Source: Sphaerochaeta halotolerans (lineage in GTDB: Bacteria > Spirochaetota > Spirochaetia > Sphaerochaetales > Sphaerochaetaceae). Taken from it: a stretch of DNA of 64,000 bases. The position numbers and the translations under genes were made by a program. Within the stretch, counting starts at the first letter, position 1, and each line of letters begins with the position of its first letter. The notes beneath the pieces are model-generated. The model was not told where the DNA came from and ran no database searches. It was given only the letters and a program-made list of their open reading frames with translations. This document shows, piece by piece, positions 61,599 through 64,000 of the stretch. Where the stretch lies: positions 1 to 64,000 of the forward strand of contig NZ_QUWK01000013.1 of NCBI RefSeq assembly GCF_003429665.1. The letters run 5' to 3'.

Positions 61599-62606
61599 TT
61601 ACTCAGGAAACGATGAGCTCTCACTGAGTACCAAATGCAAGGGAGTAAACTTTCTTGCACCCTCAAGCAAGCACTTTCCCAATAACTGTGAAAGATACTC
61701 AACAGCAAGAGACCCAAGTTCAAGACGCTGATTCGACCACCGCGTCCAATGTCCATGCCCACCCAACCAGTCATCTTCCAGTACAGCACCCCAAACATCA
61801 CGTCCGAGCTTCATTTGCATTCGCTCCAAATCTCGCTCAAAGGGATCGAGCAAAAAGATACGATCAAACACTGCCACCTGGCACTCCTTGATCAGGTTGA
61901 AATCATTTTGACTCAGACGGTAGTGCTCATCAGCTTCAACCACATGTACAGTAATTCCCTGCTTTTGGGCAGCAGCAAGCAAAAAGGACCGTTTGTCCTT
62001 TCTGGGTTCCCACTCTTGCTCCTTTGTCTCAACATACACTAAGCTCTGTTTTCGACAGATTCGAGCAAGATGGTCAACCATTTCCTCGATAACCTCTTGA
62101 TAAGCAAAGGTCACCCAATGGGTATGTGCGCCGGCAACCTCTCTTCGTCCGACAAACACCAAGGGAAAGTGTGCTTTCACCAATCGTTCGATGCCCTTGT
62201 CATCTCGGTTGACACCCATCATGACAGCACCATCAGCAAGTGCAATCCTACTCGAATTCTCTTCAGTGGGACGGTTGTTCAGAATCAGGATGTCATACCC
62301 ATATTTTTCGGCAGTCTCCTGAATCCCGACGAAGAACCGATAATACTCATTCTCAGACTCAACAGGAAACATTGGCTCATAGGTGAAGACGGCAATCAAG
62401 GAGGTAGATCCGCTCTTGAGCTTACGTGCTGCCATATTGGGCACATAGCCCAACCGTTCAGCACATTCAAGAATTTTCTCCTTGGTTTGCGTTCCCACCC
62501 GGATACTCTTACCGTCCTTGCCATTGAGGACAGCAGAGACCGATGCATATGATACGTGGGCCTCCTTGGCAACATCCTGTAGCGTAACCCGTTTGAACGT
62601 CTTCAT
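61599..62606 (-). CDS. LacI-family transcriptional regulator
   Basis: A 335-residue LacI protein: helix-turn-helix (TLQDVAKEAHVSYASVSAVL, hinge MAARKLKSGSTSLIAVFTYE) and a sugar-binding core. It overlaps the upstream FAD oxidoreductase by 4 bases, so it is co-expressed with it and probably controls this or a neighbouring carbohydrate locus running off the window. Confidence 0.9.
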   Translation of the reverse strand: MKTFKRVTLQDVAKEAHVSYASVSAVLNGKDGKSIRVGTQTKEKILECAERLGYVPNMAARKLKSGSTSLIAVFTYEPMFPVESENEYYRFFVGIQETAEKYGYDILILNNRPTEENSSRIALADGAVMMGVNRDDKGIERLVKAHFPLVFVGRREVAGAHTHWVTFAYQEVIEEMVDHLARICRKQSLVYVETKEQEWEPRKDKRSFLLAAAQKQGITVHVVEADEHYRLSQNDFNLIKECQVAVFDRIFLLDPFERDLERMQMKLGRDVWGAVLEDDWLGGHGHWTRWSNQRLELGSLAVEYLSQLLGKCLLEGARKFTPLHLVLSESSSFPE

Positions 62607-63964
62607 CCTAAAAATACTCCTGCAGTACGTAGTTTAGCATGTAAAACGCCCATGGGTATATGAAAAAGGTCCTTTCCTGTCTCAATAGCTACTGCAACCG
62701 CAGTACCGGCTCCCTGCCCGATTGCTCCACTGGAAGGACTAACACGCAAGCTTGCATGTGCTGCAAACTCGCAGCTAATGTTCCTTCCTGCAGCCAATAC
62801 ATTGGTGACTTGTTCATTGAGCATGCTTCCAAGAGGAATGGTGTAGTACCCACCATCCCTAAGAAAATGGGAGTCAGTGGTTGCACCATCAGGGGAATGG
62901 ATATCGATGGGATACCCACACGCTGAAATAGCATCCTCAAAGATTCTCTCAGAAAAAAGGTCCTCTACAGAAATCCTATAGAATCCTTTCAATCGGCGAG
63001 AACTTCGTATACCGATGCGTGGGCCACTGTAGGTCAGTCTTGCTTGTTCAAATCCCGGAATATGTTTTTTGAGGAATCCGTACAGCTCCCAAACCTGACG
63101 CCGCCCCTCCATCTCTGCTTCACTGAGCTGGATGGGATCAACAGGATTCTTTCCCAAGACACGGGTCATATTCACAATGACCTCATTCTTGGCATTGGTC
63201 TCAAAACAGAGCACAATATCACGGTCAAAGGTAATCTCGCCTGTTTCCATCCCTTGACGCATACTATCTTGGAACCCAGAAAAAGAAAGTCTACTTGCCC
63301 TATGCTGAATTCCAGGTTTTGGTGCCAGGAAAGGAAACAGCTCAACATTTGTGTCCATCAGGTTCCTGATCGTCTGGATGTCGACATCAACAAGCTTGAA
63401 GTTCATCGTCATCGGTTGGTCCTTGCCATCCTCTTCTCTTCCCTGTTCAAAGGGGATGCCAGCCATGGCGATCAAGTCCGCGTCCCCTGAAGCGTCAATG
63501 AAATAGGAAGACTCAAGGGAAAAAAGGTTTCCGGCACAGAGACATGTAATGCTTTTCAGCGTTCCCTGATCGGATACTGCCTCTACCACGGTAGTGTGGT
63601 AGAGCAACTGCACCCCTGCTTCCCGGACCATCAACTCCAACTCCCGTTTCATGCCCTCAGCATCGAACGGGGTTACCGTGTAGGTGTAGCCTGTAGAATC
63701 GGGAATATGGCCCACAGAGAGGCCTTTGACCATCAATCGCTGTATCATTTCATCGGGCAAACCACGAACCACCTGGGTTTCCCCTGCATGGAATGTCATC
63801 ATGGGTCCGGTCCCTCCGGCAGTGAGACTTCCCCCAAGGAATCCTTCTTCCTCGATGAGCAGCACGTTCAATCCTTCCCTGCCGGCCGCTGTTGCCGCCA
63901 TGCTACCAGCGATTCCTCCGCCGACCACAATTAAATCAAAGTGTGTATCATAGAGTGTATTCAT
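62603..63964 (-). CDS. FAD-dependent oxidoreductase (FAD_oxidored family)
   Basis: A 453-residue flavoprotein. The FAD-binding start is DLIVVGGGIAGSMAATAAGR, with LLIEEEGFLGGSLTAGGTGP; the second glycine-rich part is DASGDADLIAMAG and the C-terminal one NVLAAGRNISCEFAAHA with GAIGQGAGTAVAVA. Proteins of this PF12831-like group are found in carbohydrate loci but lack a well-defined reaction. AAGGATG precedes ATG. The upstream partner genes lie beyond the window edge. Confidence 0.87.
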   Translation of the reverse strand: MNTLYDTHFDLIVVGGGIAGSMAATAAGREGLNVLLIEEEGFLGGSLTAGGTGPMMTFHAGETQVVRGLPDEMIQRLMVKGLSVGHIPDSTGYTYTVTPFDAEGMKRELELMVREAGVQLLYHTTVVEAVSDQGTLKSITCLCAGNLFSLESSYFIDASGDADLIAMAGIPFEQGREEDGKDQPMTMNFKLVDVDIQTIRNLMDTNVELFPFLAPKPGIQHRASRLSFSGFQDSMRQGMETGEITFDRDIVLCFETNAKNEVIVNMTRVLGKNPVDPIQLSEAEMEGRRQVWELYGFLKKHIPGFEQARLTYSGPRIGIRSSRRLKGFYRISVEDLFSERIFEDAISACGYPIDIHSPDGATTDSHFLRDGGYYTIPLGSMLNEQVTNVLAAGRNISCEFAAHASLRVSPSSGAIGQGAGTAVAVAIETGKDLFHIPMGVLHAKLRTAGVFLG

Positions 63965-64000
63965 GTAATCATCCTTATTTATTTCAAGCCTGTGTTCACC

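Overview
The window looks like a chromosomal piece of a free-living or host-associated spirochaete, most likely near Sphaerochaeta (inference). The clues are several ABC binding proteins whose export signals end in FAGG/FAAG followed by a xAEK stretch, a FabV-type enoyl reductase of the kind known from Treponema, and many sugar ABC cassettes with LacI/AraC regulators. I saw no tRNA, rRNA, CRISPR array or transposase gene.

Left part (1-8.9 kb): a decayed stretch (AraC remnant and two eroded Gfo/Idh oxidoreductases) is followed by a minus-strand operon etfB-etfA-glcD-type oxidase-tetR, probably an Etf-linked 2-hydroxyacid (lactate-like) dehydrogenase with its own TetR regulator. Next come a remnant of an AlbA/Fic-type protein, an AraM-like glycerol-1-phosphate dehydrogenase, an SGNH hydrolase gene broken by a 149-bp multi-hairpin repeat, and a HAD phosphatase. 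9.1-14.5 kb: a KdpD/KdpE-like two-component system sits directly upstream of a TPR-TrkA-TrkA-TrkH potassium-uptake operon, with tandem 11-bp repeats in front of an activator-type promoter. 14.6-17.1 kb: a TRAP permease remnant and a marR-MATE pair. 17.1-26.3 kb: fatty-acid synthesis, with accBCDA on the minus strand diverging from fabH-fabD-fabG-fabF-fabZ-fabV on the plus strand around a shared palindrome.

Middle part (26.4-41.5 kb): an NMT1-type ABC uptake operon; a sugar utilisation locus (LacI and a TIM-barrel isomerase diverging from binding protein, RbsA-type ATPase, two permeases and a GATase1-like protein); then marR with a heterodimeric ABC exporter. 41.7-48.5 kb: a minus-strand operon for purine/nucleoside scavenging (amidohydrolase of the 8-oxoguanine/guanine deaminase type, BMP-family binding protein, ATPase, two permeases) whose last gene is a BmrR-like MerR regulator. 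Its promoter has the 19-bp spacer and dyad typical of MerR-activated promoters.

Right part (48.5-64 kb): a RelB-like antitoxin with a YoeB toxin gene killed by a nonsense codon, a second copy of the hairpin repeat, otnK-otnC for four-carbon acid sugars, a sulfatase-maturating radical SAM enzyme with a TauE exporter, an operon of sugar ABC genes, a GH4 glycosidase and AraC, an AGE-type epimerase, an AAC(3)-like acetyltransferase, a LacI regulator and an FAD oxidoreductase. Together the genes describe an anaerobic-style heterotroph that scavenges sugars and nucleobases. At least seven genes are eroded or broken, so the region is undergoing gene loss.
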